From an uncultured Bacteroidota bacterium (GTDB taxonomy: Bacteria; Bacteroidota; Bacteroidia; JABEUT01): a DNA stretch of 64,000 nucleotides. Location: NCBI GenBank assembly GCA_903863935.1, contig CAIPDV010000113.1, forward strand, positions 1 through 64,000. The letters run 5' to 3'. Below are positions 11,301-18,317 of this stretch, in pieces. Position 1 is the stretch's first letter. Each line of letters begins with the position of its first letter. A program made the translations under genes and the position numbers. The notes below the pieces were generated by a model. It was not told where the DNA came from. It searched no databases and saw nothing but the letters and a program-made list of their open reading frames with translations.

Positions 11301-11631
11301 TGAACGGGTTATTACAATTGTTGTAGAAACACCTTGTTTTGATTTCAAAGTGCCGAATGTATTCACACCAAACTATGCCGGAGTATTGGGCTCCAATGGT
11401 GGAACCAACAACATATTTTACATTGAAACAAAAAACATCACTGGATGGTCTACTTTGATTTATGACCGCTGGGGTAAGGAGATGTTTAAAACCACCGACC
11501 CGAACAAGTATTGGGATGGAAATACTGAAAGCGGAAGCAAAGCCCCCGATGGAGTGTATTACTATATCATTTCGGGCACCTGCCATAATAACACATACAA
11601 AAAAGATGGGTTTTTGCAGTTGATCAGGTAG
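8359..11631 (+). CDS. SBBP-like propeller and Ig-like repeat surface protein, CHU_C terminus
   Basis: This encodes 1090 aa from ATG 8359 (ATG 8365 is equally possible; both precede the signal peptide KFKFIAFLTLIIASANVYGQ). About residues 25-480 are seven or more blades with the pattern VATDRNNDVVxAGYF..SIAFG...FLVKYDPSGNVLWA, typical of SBBP/PQQ-like bacterial propellers. About 490-990 are Ig-like modules of the same type as in the two upstream genes. The last ~95 aa are the CHU_C domain. The CHU_C coding DNA is nearly identical to that of the next gene (about 11335-11631 against 14130-14426). It is third in the tandem array, expected to be exported by T9SS as a type B cargo. Binding target unknown. 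Confidence 0.85.
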   Translation: MQMHKFKFIAFLTLIIASANVYGQTWYWTKQADSSSSQTATQVAVDRNNNPVYTGYFSGARMAFGNIGISSVCNQSDFLVKYTSSGTPVWAKCAVGLSPNLYTYGVSVATDRNNDVVEAGYFNDSIAFGTYHLSAKNAAENTFLVKYDPSGNVLWAAAPTITMNSYMNQNYGVTTDKQNNIYITGYFVDTAIFGRDTLTAAGLDMYLVKYNPVGKVIWARAPILRASGSAYGLSVAADDSGNAYVSGNLSDSAFFGNIEIGNTGNATVYLAKYDSTGKAKWAFNTTAVPNSVLPTPVVVDKSNNVYLGFQFINSTLTFGSSTITDGASPCSNAGLVKFDRNGNVFWATCADFISADEVCVIVESAVTTDRCNNVYWSGLCSDTFGVGKVKVTVPGGGSHPTIPFAYVIKLDSNSNPIAGAALRNQNGNSFSNYLACDSLSKVLFASELVAPATLIVGNDTVHRYLATSTCFLSKFAVIPSINIGKNSSDSICYGDSLVFSVVPVIGTNYTWSTGKTTDSITVKPLTNTTYYLIANDGCVPDTSFINVVVTPPIMPAIKAKPDSICKGDSVTLVGSGGTKYKWSTGKTTDSIRVSPSINTTYTLTVYSGNCSKDTTITIYIIPTPTAVVTAVPDSVCPGDSVLLAASGGVTYKWSNGKTTTSIWVNPLITTTYTVQAYAGSCSDSATIKVYTSVAITASISANDTVCPNTPVTITATGSGGTVGYKWSTGATTSSINVTDTVTTTYTATVYGKCDSVKKYVTVVIIPLPKPIISGTSMKCGGTRDTLTVSGGTTYLWSNGKTTTNYITGPINGDSTITVIAYNSLGCSDTTRFKITEKIKPAIGTIQSLLSCHGSPVTFTAVASGNGPFTYRWSNGQTTSSITVSDTGKVTYTVTVSNGCPNTTTATVSPDVPALNACCNKIIILGDDTIISASGPDIIKYQWVDSNNVICENPPVCSIVKVSPTVTTTYTVIGTDSLGCEPERVITIVVETPCFDFKVPNVFTPNYAGVLGSNGGTNNIFYIETKNITGWSTLIYDRWGKEMFKTTDPNKYWDGNTESGSKAPDGVYYYIISGTCHNNTYKKDGFLQLIR

Positions 11632-11702
11632 GGGATTTCACTATATCTCCAAAAAATACAGGATTTGCTATAATCGTCCTTTTTTTTAAATGTGAAAAAT
11701 AG

Positions 11703-11710
11703 TATCTTTG
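11703..11710 (+). promoter_or_regulatory. Bacteroidota -7 element TATCTTTG, four bases from an ATG
   Basis: TATCTTTG is a perfect TAnnTTTG match ending only 4 nt before ATG 11715. If it is used, the transcript would be leaderless or nearly so. Confidence 0.4.
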
Positions 11711-11714
11711 TTGA

Positions 11715-14426
11715 ATGAAGGGAATTATCCGGTTATGCCTGATATGCTGTTTGTTTTTATCCTCTTTTACTGAAGCGCAAAGGGGAAAAGATGGTGCGCT
11801 GACTGTTAGTTCTACCCTTTATATTAATGAATATACCGCTCTTACGGCAAATGCTGCAATAGGCAATACCTCAATTACGGTTGCTAACAGTGCACTTAAT
11901 TCAAATTCTCGTTTTGCCGGAAACCTTTCGCCCGGCGACTTGGTAATGATTATTCAAATGCAAGGTGCAAGTATTTTGAGTCATGTTTATGATAGCACCT
12001 GGGGTTCGATCACATCCTATAATAATTGTGGATTATACGAACTTAGAGAGGTTTTGTCTGTTCCGAATAGCACAACTATTAATTTTACCTGTCCTCTTAT
12101 AAATAATTATTCAGATACGGGAAGTGTACAGGTCGTAAGGGTTCCACGGTATTCTACGGTTGCTGTAAATGCTGGCGGAGTTATTACTGCCGATGCGTGG
12201 AATGGACAAACAGGGGGTATTATTGCTGCTGAGGTATTAGGTTCAACTAGTATAAACGGTTCTATTAATGCCGATACGTTAGGCTTTAGGGGCGGGCAAT
12301 TGGTTAATATGTCGGGTGCCTCACATTCGGTTTATAATTTCGATTCCTCAGCCCATAACGGAGGAGAAAAAGGAGAAGGCATAGCGGGTTTCGAGGCTTC
12401 TTATACTATTTATGGCGGACCTTATTGCCGTGGGGCAGCAGCAAATGGAGGTGGTGGTGGCGATGCCTGGAATACCGCCGGAGGGGGCGGCGGCAATGGT
12501 GGCAATGTTGCTGGATATAATGGAAATGGTAATCCCGATGTCTCAAATCCATCATGGATTGCCGCGTGGAACTTAGAGTACTCCGGCTTTGCTACCAATA
12601 TTTCATCTGGCGGTGGAAGAGGTGGTTATGGAACAGGTGGTAATAGTGGTAACCCGCTCACAGAAGGCCCGGGCAATCCGGCATGGGGTACCTGGTTAAG
12701 ACTTAATACCGGTGGCAAGGGAGGAAGGCCGCTTGATTATTCAACAGGGCGTTTGTTTTTAGGAGGGGGAGGAGGTACCGGACATGAGGACAATAATCAT
12801 GGAGGCCCCGGAGGCAATGGCGGTGGTTTGATATATCTTATCATATATGGAACAGTATCGGGAACAGGACAAGTAACATCCAACGGGGCGAATGGAGGAA
12901 GTAACTATGCTGCACCCCAGGGCGATGGTTCTGGCGGCGGCGGAGCCGGTGGCACTATTATTATTAATGCCACAGGAGCCATTTCAGGCATAACAACACA
13001 AGCGAATGGTGGAAAAGGCGGAAGCCAGTATATAACGAGCTCTACTGAAAATGAAGGCCCTGCAGGCGGTGGCGGTGGTGGATATATAGCAACATCAAAT
13101 ACAATCACTACATCCGTTCTGGGCGGAATAAATGGAACCACAAATGCAAGTACGATGACAGCTTTTGTACCGGATGGCGGAACACAAGGCGGCCCCGGAA
13201 GCACCGGAACTGTAACAGACTTTATTATCGTCTCAAAAAATGACACAATTTGTACTAACACCACTGCGACACTTACGGCCAGTTTATCGGGTACTGTTCC
13301 TGTTGGTACAACAATAGAATGGAGTAATTCAAGCATAACGGGTACTTACCTTGGCTCCGGCGCAACATTTACTACCCCGCCACTTTCCGCCACCACAATA
13401 TTTTATGTGTCCACATGTCCGGGTGATTATAGTGTTCCGGATACGGTATTTGTAAAAGCAGTTATTCCGATCATTACGAACGTAAGTGATACTATTTGTA
13501 GCGGCAATTCTATTACGCTCACCGCATCGGGTGGTAGTATTTATAAGTGGAGTACTGGAGCCACCACCTCATCTGTAAGCGTGAGCCCAACTACTACTAC
13601 AACCTATACTGCATATATTAGCGGAGTATGCGACAGCGGTATAATGACTGCTAAAGTTAATGTATTTCCATCTCCGCTTGTTAGTATAAGCCAACCATCT
13701 GTTTGCCTATATAGCCTTGTAGTGCTTAAGGCAAACGCGACAGGTACAGGTCCGTTCACTTATGTATGGTCACCCGGCGGGCAGACTAATGATAGTATTT
13801 CAGTACTTGATTCCAATCAGACATATACTGTAACAGTAACCGGAGCGCATGGTTGTACAGTGAAGAATGCTATTACATTAACGGCAAATATCCCTGTTTT
13901 ATTTGCTTGTTGTAATAAAACTATTTTTATGGGTGATGATACTATTATTGTGGCAGGAGGTGACTCTATTAAATCGTATTCATGGTCGCCGTCGGTTGTG
14001 TGTTTAGATCCTCCCCTTTGCGATACAGTTAAGGTTAGTCCAACTGTAACTACCACTTATACTGTAACAGGGACAAATGATCTGGGCTGCGAGACTAACC
14101 GGGTAGTAACAATTATAGTAGAAGCCCCGTGTTTTGATTTAAAAGTGCCAAATGTATTCACACCAAACTATGCCGGAGTATTGGGTTCCAATGGTGGAAC
14201 CAACAACATATTTTACATCGAAACAAAAAACATCACAGGGTGGTCTACTTTGATTTATGATCGCTGGGGCAAAGAGATGTTTAAAACCACCGACCCGAAC
14301 AAGTATTGGGATGGAAATACTGAAAGTGGAAGCAAAGCACCGGATGGTGTGTATTACTATATCATTTCTGGCACCTGCAATAATAACACATACAAAAAAG
14401 ATGGGTTCCTGCAGTTGATACGTTAA
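11715..14426 (+). CDS. Glycine-rich/Ig-like surface protein, CHU_C terminus
   Basis: This encodes 903 aa. The signal peptide is MKGIIRLCLICCLFLSSFTEAQ. About residues 30-215 resemble the repetitive beta-strand N-termini of large adhesins. About 215-480 are strongly Gly-rich, with several GGGGG runs. Four Ig-like modules follow (about 490-800) and then a CHU_C domain of ~95 aa (VPNVFTPNYAG...DGFLQLIR). It is the fourth and last member of the tandem array, with a different N-terminal module but an almost copied C-terminus. The Gly-rich block is unlike the neighbours and probably makes an extended or aggregating surface structure; that is inference. A long antisense ORF exists here only because the Gly-rich DNA reads as Pro-rich in reverse. 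Confidence 0.83.
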   Translation: MKGIIRLCLICCLFLSSFTEAQRGKDGALTVSSTLYINEYTALTANAAIGNTSITVANSALNSNSRFAGNLSPGDLVMIIQMQGASILSHVYDSTWGSITSYNNCGLYELREVLSVPNSTTINFTCPLINNYSDTGSVQVVRVPRYSTVAVNAGGVITADAWNGQTGGIIAAEVLGSTSINGSINADTLGFRGGQLVNMSGASHSVYNFDSSAHNGGEKGEGIAGFEASYTIYGGPYCRGAAANGGGGGDAWNTAGGGGGNGGNVAGYNGNGNPDVSNPSWIAAWNLEYSGFATNISSGGGRGGYGTGGNSGNPLTEGPGNPAWGTWLRLNTGGKGGRPLDYSTGRLFLGGGGGTGHEDNNHGGPGGNGGGLIYLIIYGTVSGTGQVTSNGANGGSNYAAPQGDGSGGGGAGGTIIINATGAISGITTQANGGKGGSQYITSSTENEGPAGGGGGGYIATSNTITTSVLGGINGTTNASTMTAFVPDGGTQGGPGSTGTVTDFIIVSKNDTICTNTTATLTASLSGTVPVGTTIEWSNSSITGTYLGSGATFTTPPLSATTIFYVSTCPGDYSVPDTVFVKAVIPIITNVSDTICSGNSITLTASGGSIYKWSTGATTSSVSVSPTTTTTYTAYISGVCDSGIMTAKVNVFPSPLVSISQPSVCLYSLVVLKANATGTGPFTYVWSPGGQTNDSISVLDSNQTYTVTVTGAHGCTVKNAITLTANIPVLFACCNKTIFMGDDTIIVAGGDSIKSYSWSPSVVCLDPPLCDTVKVSPTVTTTYTVTGTNDLGCETNRVVTIIVEAPCFDLKVPNVFTPNYAGVLGSNGGTNNIFYIETKNITGWSTLIYDRWGKEMFKTTDPNKYWDGNTESGSKAPDGVYYYIISGTCNNNTYKKDGFLQLIR

Positions 14427-14436
14427 CGTATCTTTG
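14417..14436 (+). promoter_or_regulatory. Palindrome overlapping a -7 element before the DUF983 gene
   Basis: A perfect 16-bp palindrome, GATACGTTAACGTATC (14417-14432), contains the stop codon of the CHU_C gene. It overlaps a perfect -7 element, TATCTTTG (14429-14436), which lies 28 nt before the DUF983 start at 14465. It could be an operator; no protein binding is shown. Confidence 0.35.
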
Positions 14437-14464
14437 CATTTTAATTAATCTAAATGCACCTGTT

Positions 14465-14848
14465 ATGAGGATTTGGGATATCGCAGTTGACGCAGTGTTG
14501 AACAGGTGTCCACGCTGCCATCAGGGCCATGTGTTTGAAAATAATAATCCGTATAGTTTTAAGAATGGGTTAACTATGAATAAGCGATGCCCACACTGTA
14601 ATTTAAAATTCGAAAGGGAAGTAGGTTATTTTTATGGGGCCATGTATGTTTCTTATGGACTACAGACAGCTTTGATAACAGTGCTATATACCCTAAATAT
14701 GTTCTGGTGGAAAATGGAGCCAATGTTCCTGGTAATATTAATAATTTCTATGGTTTTTGCCCTTTTCACGGTCACTTTCCGTTGGTCAAGAATAATCTGG
14801 ATAAGCAGTTTTACCAAATACGATAAATCAGTCACTGGTGGTCAGTAG
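14465..14848 (+). CDS. DUF983 family small membrane protein
   Basis: This encodes 127 aa. The N-terminal half has two zinc-ribbon-like pairs (RCPRCHQG near residue 14 and RCPHCNLKFE near residue 40). Two hydrophobic segments follow (about 63-80 and 87-105), and then the family motif TFRWSRIIW. DUF983 proteins are widespread in Bacteroidota and Proteobacteria; their function is unknown and they probably sit in the inner membrane. The last codons lie inside a heptamer-period repeat, so the C-terminus (KSVTGGQ) may have been altered by repeat insertion. It has its own likely promoter at 14429-14436. Confidence 0.8.
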   Translation: MRIWDIAVDAVLNRCPRCHQGHVFENNNPYSFKNGLTMNKRCPHCNLKFEREVGYFYGAMYVSYGLQTALITVLYTLNMFWWKMEPMFLVILIISMVFALFTVTFRWSRIIWISSFTKYDKSVTGGQ

Positions 14849-14855
14849 TCAGTGG
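14828..14855. repeat. Heptamer-period tandem array (TCAGTRG type)
   Basis: Four consecutive 7-mers: TCAGTCA, CTGGTGG, TCAGTAG, TCAGTGG. The array covers the stop codon of the DUF983 gene. It is one of several arrays in the window with the same 7-bp period. Confidence 0.5.
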
Positions 14856-14887
14856 CCACTTGTGAAAACTGATAACAGGATTTATTC

Positions 14888-14895
14888 TAATTTTG
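14888..14895 (+). promoter_or_regulatory. Bacteroidota -7 element TAATTTTG for serS
   Basis: A perfect TAnnTTTG match 43 nt before the serS ATG. A TTG at 14860-14862 is slightly too far upstream (25 nt) to be a standard -33 element. Confidence 0.4.
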
Positions 14896-14905
14896 TTGTC
14901 CAATC

Positions 14906-14933
14906 ATTAACTATCCACTAACCACTATCCACT
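14906..14933. repeat. Heptamer-period tandem array (ATCCACT type) in the serS leader
   Basis: Consecutive 7-mers ATTAACT, ATCCACT, AACCACT, ATCCACT end 5 nt before the serS start codon, so they would form most of its 5' untranslated region. Confidence 0.5.
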
Positions 14934-14938
14934 AATAA

Positions 14939-16210
14939 ATGCTCGAACTATCATACATACGTCGTAATCCGGAAGAAGTAATTACACGCCTTGCTACTAA
15001 AAACTTTGATGCGAAATCTATAATTGATGAGATACTTGCCATTGATGAAAAACGCCGTTCCACCCAAACTACATTGGATGGAATACTTGCCCAATTAAAT
15101 AAGGCATCAAAAGAAATTGGTGATCTTTATAAATTAGGAAAAAAGGCCGAAGCTGATGAATTGAAAGCCACTACAGGCAAATGGAAGGAAGACATTACCA
15201 CCTTGGAAGCGGAGGCAAAAAAGATTGATGCCGAATTACAGGCCAAAGCAGTATTGATGCCAAATACTCCGCATGCAAGCGTTCCGAAAGGAAAAACACC
15301 CGAGGATAATGAGGTTGTTCACACAGAAGGGGCTATTCCTGAACTGGGTGAAAAGGCTCTACCACATTGGGAGTTGACAAAGAAATATGACATCATAGAT
15401 TTTGAATTGGGCGTTAAAATAACCGGTGCCGGATTCCCGGTTTATAAAGGAAAAGGTGCAAGGCTTCAACGGGCCCTGATCAATTTTTTCCTGGATAAGG
15501 CACTGGAAGCAGGGTACATTGAAATTGAACCGCCTATTTTAATTAATGAAGATACAGGTTTTGGTACCGGACAATTGCCCGATAAAGAAGGACAGATGTA
15601 TTTTGTTGGGGAAGACAAGCTCTATTTAATTCCTACGGCTGAGGTGCCTATTACAAATATCTACCGTGATATGCTGTTGGATGCTTCCATTCTGCCAATA
15701 AAGAATTGCGGTTATACCCCATGTTTCAGAAGGGAAGCCGGTTCGTATGGTAAAGATGTAAGAGGACTGAACAGGCTTCACCAGTTCGATAAAGTGGAAA
15801 TTGTACAGATAAGAATGCCGGATGAATCCTATAAAGCATTGGAAGAGATGCGCGAGTATGTGGGTGGTTTATTAAAGAGCCTGAATTTACCTTTTCGTAT
15901 TTTACGGCTTTGCGGAGGTGATATGAGTTTTGCATCTGCACTTACCTATGATTTTGAAGTATTCTCAGCTGCGCAAAAACGCTGGCTGGAAGTTAGCTCG
16001 GTTTCCAATTTTGAAACCTTTCAGAGTAACCGTATGAAATTGCGTTACAAAAAAGATAAAGATAAACCTGCATTGGCGCATACACTAAATGGTAGTGCTT
16101 TAGCGTTACCAAGGATAGTGGCAGCATTGCTGGAAAATAATCAAACCGAGAATGGAGTAAAAATTCCGGAAGTGCTTGTGCCTTACACAAAATTTGAATA
16201 CATCAGCTAA
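14939..16210 (+). CDS. serS: Seryl-tRNA synthetase
   Basis: This encodes 423 aa, the usual length. It is a class II synthetase that charges tRNA-Ser in the cytoplasm. About residues 1-110 form the long antiparallel coiled coil that contacts the tRNA-Ser variable arm. The catalytic core shows the TxE motif (PTAEVPITN near 231-239), motif 2 (FRREAGSYGKDVRGLNRLHQF near 263-283) and motif 3 (NGSALALPRIVAALLENNQ near 383-401). Start ATG 14939 gives the conserved MLELSYIRRNPEEV. The leader contains a heptamer array. The 3' end probably overlaps the start of the next lipoprotein gene by 17 nt. Confidence 0.97.
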   Translation: MLELSYIRRNPEEVITRLATKNFDAKSIIDEILAIDEKRRSTQTTLDGILAQLNKASKEIGDLYKLGKKAEADELKATTGKWKEDITTLEAEAKKIDAELQAKAVLMPNTPHASVPKGKTPEDNEVVHTEGAIPELGEKALPHWELTKKYDIIDFELGVKITGAGFPVYKGKGARLQRALINFFLDKALEAGYIEIEPPILINEDTGFGTGQLPDKEGQMYFVGEDKLYLIPTAEVPITNIYRDMLLDASILPIKNCGYTPCFRREAGSYGKDVRGLNRLHQFDKVEIVQIRMPDESYKALEEMREYVGGLLKSLNLPFRILRLCGGDMSFASALTYDFEVFSAAQKRWLEVSSVSNFETFQSNRMKLRYKKDKDKPALAHTLNGSALALPRIVAALLENNQTENGVKIPEVLVPYTKFEYIS

Positions 16211-16916
16211 AATTAATATAAGGCAATTAATTGTTATCGTTGCTATCGCAACTTTTGAATTTGTCTTGATGTCATGTGTTCATACTAAAACAAAGGTGAA
16301 AATACGTGAGCAATTTGAAGGGATTGTAACGTATTTAAAAATCGTTTATGATATAAATAAAAAACCAATAAAAAGTAGTAAAACACTAGTTTATATTAAA
16401 GGAAGCAAATACAAATGCATAAATAAATACGGTAACAATACGGTCACTGAGATTCAAGATATGAATGACAAGAACAGCCAGATATTTCTTGTGGATTATA
16501 AAGGTGGCAAATATAAAGTAGGCACTTATGGAGCAAGGCTGAACCCTGTGATAAAGTATATGTGGGGAACAGGAACAAATGCCGGGTATATGTGCAATAT
16601 TGCAGAGGCTACCACATGGTACAAAACAGATACCATGCATGAAGTGGTTTATTATACAATGGAAATGGCACCGAATCCATATAGATATGATTTGAAAGAA
16701 TTAAATGGGTTTCCTATGCGGTGGTTCAAAATGAGGGGAAACTCCGATACTCGTGTTGAGGGTTTTAATAAGCAATCTCTTTCTGATGATGAATTTAAAG
16801 TGCCGGCTGGGTATAAATCTGTCACAGGAAAGGAAATGGACGATATAATGAAAAATCATACTTTTAATGGAAAGTATTTTTTACAATTAGGTGATAATCC
16901 GTTTGAAATTAGGTAA
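16194..16916 (+). CDS. Putative lipoprotein related to the next gene (DUF4412-like)
   Basis: About 240 aa, function unknown. The start is uncertain. The only in-frame ATG near the beginning (16269) would remove the export signal, whereas TTG 16194 (or TTG 16176) gives a hydrophobic stretch ending in a lipobox (FEFVLMSC), so I prefer TTG 16194, overlapping serS. The body (FEGIVTYLKIVYD, then VKYKG-type strands, VIKYMWGTGTNAGYMC, ELNGFPMRWFKM, DEFKVPAGYKSVTGKEM) follows the same order of motifs as the next gene, so the two are diverged tandem paralogues. Both resemble secreted DUF4412/GLPGLI-type beta proteins of Bacteroidota. It probably sits in the periplasm or outer membrane. Confidence 0.6.
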   Translation: MNTSAKINIRQLIVIVAIATFEFVLMSCVHTKTKVKIREQFEGIVTYLKIVYDINKKPIKSSKTLVYIKGSKYKCINKYGNNTVTEIQDMNDKNSQIFLVDYKGGKYKVGTYGARLNPVIKYMWGTGTNAGYMCNIAEATTWYKTDTMHEVVYYTMEMAPNPYRYDLKELNGFPMRWFKMRGNSDTRVEGFNKQSLSDDEFKVPAGYKSVTGKEMDDIMKNHTFNGKYFLQLGDNPFEIR

Positions 16917-16921
16917 AAAGG

Positions 16922-16949
16922 TTGATTTGCAAAAAATATTCTAATTTTG
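16922..16949 (+). promoter_or_regulatory. Promoter TTG-N17-TAATTTTG
   Basis: TTG at 16922-16924 and TAATTTTG at 16942-16949 with a 17-nt spacer match the Bacteroidota vegetative promoter. It drives the gene at 16977, with a leader of about 22-27 nt. Confidence 0.6.
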
Positions 16950-16976
16950 CCGTAACATAAAAACAAACAATTAACC

Positions 16977-17648
16977 ATGAAAAAAATAGCAATAGTAGCA
17001 TCGGTAGTTACATTAGCGTTAGGATTTACTGCCTTTGTAGCACCTAAAACTACAGGAGACAGTAATTTTGAAGGAACAGTTACCTACACCATGACTGTAG
17101 ATAACCAGCAATATGCTCAATACTTTGCAGGAAGCACCGTTACCGTTTCCATTAAGGGTAGCAAATCAAAATGGTCTACCAATTCCATGATGTATAAGAG
17201 AATTGAAATAAGTGATGCCAATTCTTCCGATAACCCGGTTAAACTTGTGGAGGCAGGTGGTAATAAATACCAGGTTAAGGATACTGCAAAAACAGAAAAA
17301 GATCCGGTTATTAAGTATGTTGACGGTTCTAAAGTTGTTGCCGGTTACACTTGTAAAAAAGCACAAGTTACTTCAACTGATAAAACAGGACAGTCCATTA
17401 CTACCGATGTATATTACACCGATAAGATTGTGACATCCGAATCGAAGAAAGGAAAGTTCAAAGGACTGAATGGGTTCCCGCTTGAATTCAGTGTATCACA
17501 GCAAGGTATGTCAATTACAATATCCGCTACTGAAGTGAAAACGGAATCAGTTTCTGATAATACCTTTACTATTCCAAAGGGATATAAACTTATGACAGAG
17601 GCAGAAATCAGAGCCGATATGATGAAGAATATGGGTGGGGGAAACTAA
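16977..17648 (+). CDS. Secreted DUF4412-like protein
   Basis: This encodes 223 aa with a Sec signal peptide (MKKIAIVASVVTLALGFTAFVA), predicted to be periplasmic or secreted. The body is beta-strand rich: FEGTVTYTMTV near residue 31, VIKYVDGSKVVAGYTCKKA near 104-122, GLNGFPLEFSV near 161, and TIPKGYKLMTEAEIRADM near the end. The motif order is shared with the lipoprotein upstream. Related Bacteroidota families are of unknown function. It is probably monocistronic: a good promoter precedes it (16922-16949) and a strong terminator follows (17677-17700). Confidence 0.65.
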   Translation: MKKIAIVASVVTLALGFTAFVAPKTTGDSNFEGTVTYTMTVDNQQYAQYFAGSTVTVSIKGSKSKWSTNSMMYKRIEISDANSSDNPVKLVEAGGNKYQVKDTAKTEKDPVIKYVDGSKVVAGYTCKKAQVTSTDKTGQSITTDVYYTDKIVTSESKKGKFKGLNGFPLEFSVSQQGMSITISATEVKTESVSDNTFTIPKGYKLMTEAEIRADMMKNMGGGN

Positions 17649-17676
17649 GCCGGCCCGATAACTAAGTTTTTATCAC

Positions 17677-17700
17677 AAACCCCGCTTAAAAGCGGGGTTT
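17677..17700 (+). terminator. Rho-independent-like terminator
   Basis: AAACCCCGCTT pairs with AAGCGGGGTTT across a very short A-rich loop, followed by TTGTTTAT. It lies 29 nt after the stop of the DUF4412-like gene. Confidence 0.75.
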
Positions 17701-17754
17701 GTTGTTTATAGCCTGTTTTAATTTCGTTACTTTGACCAATCAAATAATTGTGGG

Positions 17755-18315
17755 ATGTTGAAGTTTTCTTCGGTTTTTATTGCAGTTGTTTTTGTTTCAG
17801 GATTACAGGCGCAGCACTCGGTTACCAAAAAACATACACATCGGAAAAATGACACCATTAGGTTTGCTGCACCTCCTATTATGGATACCACCAAAGAGGA
17901 TAATTCACAGGGAATTGAAATAAAAAGCCCTAATGCAATCACTTCAAACATATCCGACGACCCCGATTATTATAAAAAGCAGAATGCAGATACAGGCTCT
18001 GAAATATTTACAAGACCGGAAGAAGAGGCTCAATTTCCAGGAGGGCTTGATTCGCTGAACTTATATCTCAGGAAAAATATTCATTACCCTGATATGGCAA
18101 AAGACCAAGGCATAACAGGTAAGGTTTATCTAACATTTATGGTGGATACAGATGGCAATATAAAAGATATTAAAGTACTGAGATCAGCCAACCCCATGCT
18201 GGATAAAGAAGCTATACGATGCATACGGTCTATGCCTAAATGGAGCCCTGCTAAAAACAATCATTCGGCTGTGAGATCAATATATTATTTACCTATCAGT
18301 TTCAGATTGCAATAA
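17755..18315 (+). CDS. Secreted TonB C-terminal domain protein (1 of 3)
   Basis: This encodes 186 aa. Signal peptide MLKFSSVFIAVVFVSGLQAQ, then a ~75-aa polar linker rich in His, Lys and Thr, then a TonB C-terminal fold (about residues 95-186): FPGGLDSLNLYLRKNIHYPDMA, GKVYLTFMVDTDGNI, AIRCIRSMPKWSP and PISFRL. Classical TonB proteins carry a non-cleaved inner-membrane anchor and a Pro-rich spacer. Here a cleavable-looking signal replaces the anchor, so coupling to ExbBD is doubtful and a free periplasmic or outer-membrane-associated role is possible. It is first in a tight three-gene array (gaps of 2 and 10 nt). Confidence 0.8.
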   Translation: MLKFSSVFIAVVFVSGLQAQHSVTKKHTHRKNDTIRFAAPPIMDTTKEDNSQGIEIKSPNAITSNISDDPDYYKKQNADTGSEIFTRPEEEAQFPGGLDSLNLYLRKNIHYPDMAKDQGITGKVYLTFMVDTDGNIKDIKVLRSANPMLDKEAIRCIRSMPKWSPAKNNHSAVRSIYYLPISFRLQ

Positions 18316-18317
18316 AA

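Noticed and set aside
11098..11586. 162-aa minus-strand ORF inside the third CHU_C gene
   Set aside because: Lies entirely opposite a well-supported conserved C-terminal domain; no recognisable motif.
12905..13336. 143-aa minus-strand ORF inside the Gly-rich adhesin
   Set aside because: Pro-rich because it is the reverse of the Gly-rich coding sequence; no promoter, no domain, and the plus-strand protein is clearly real.
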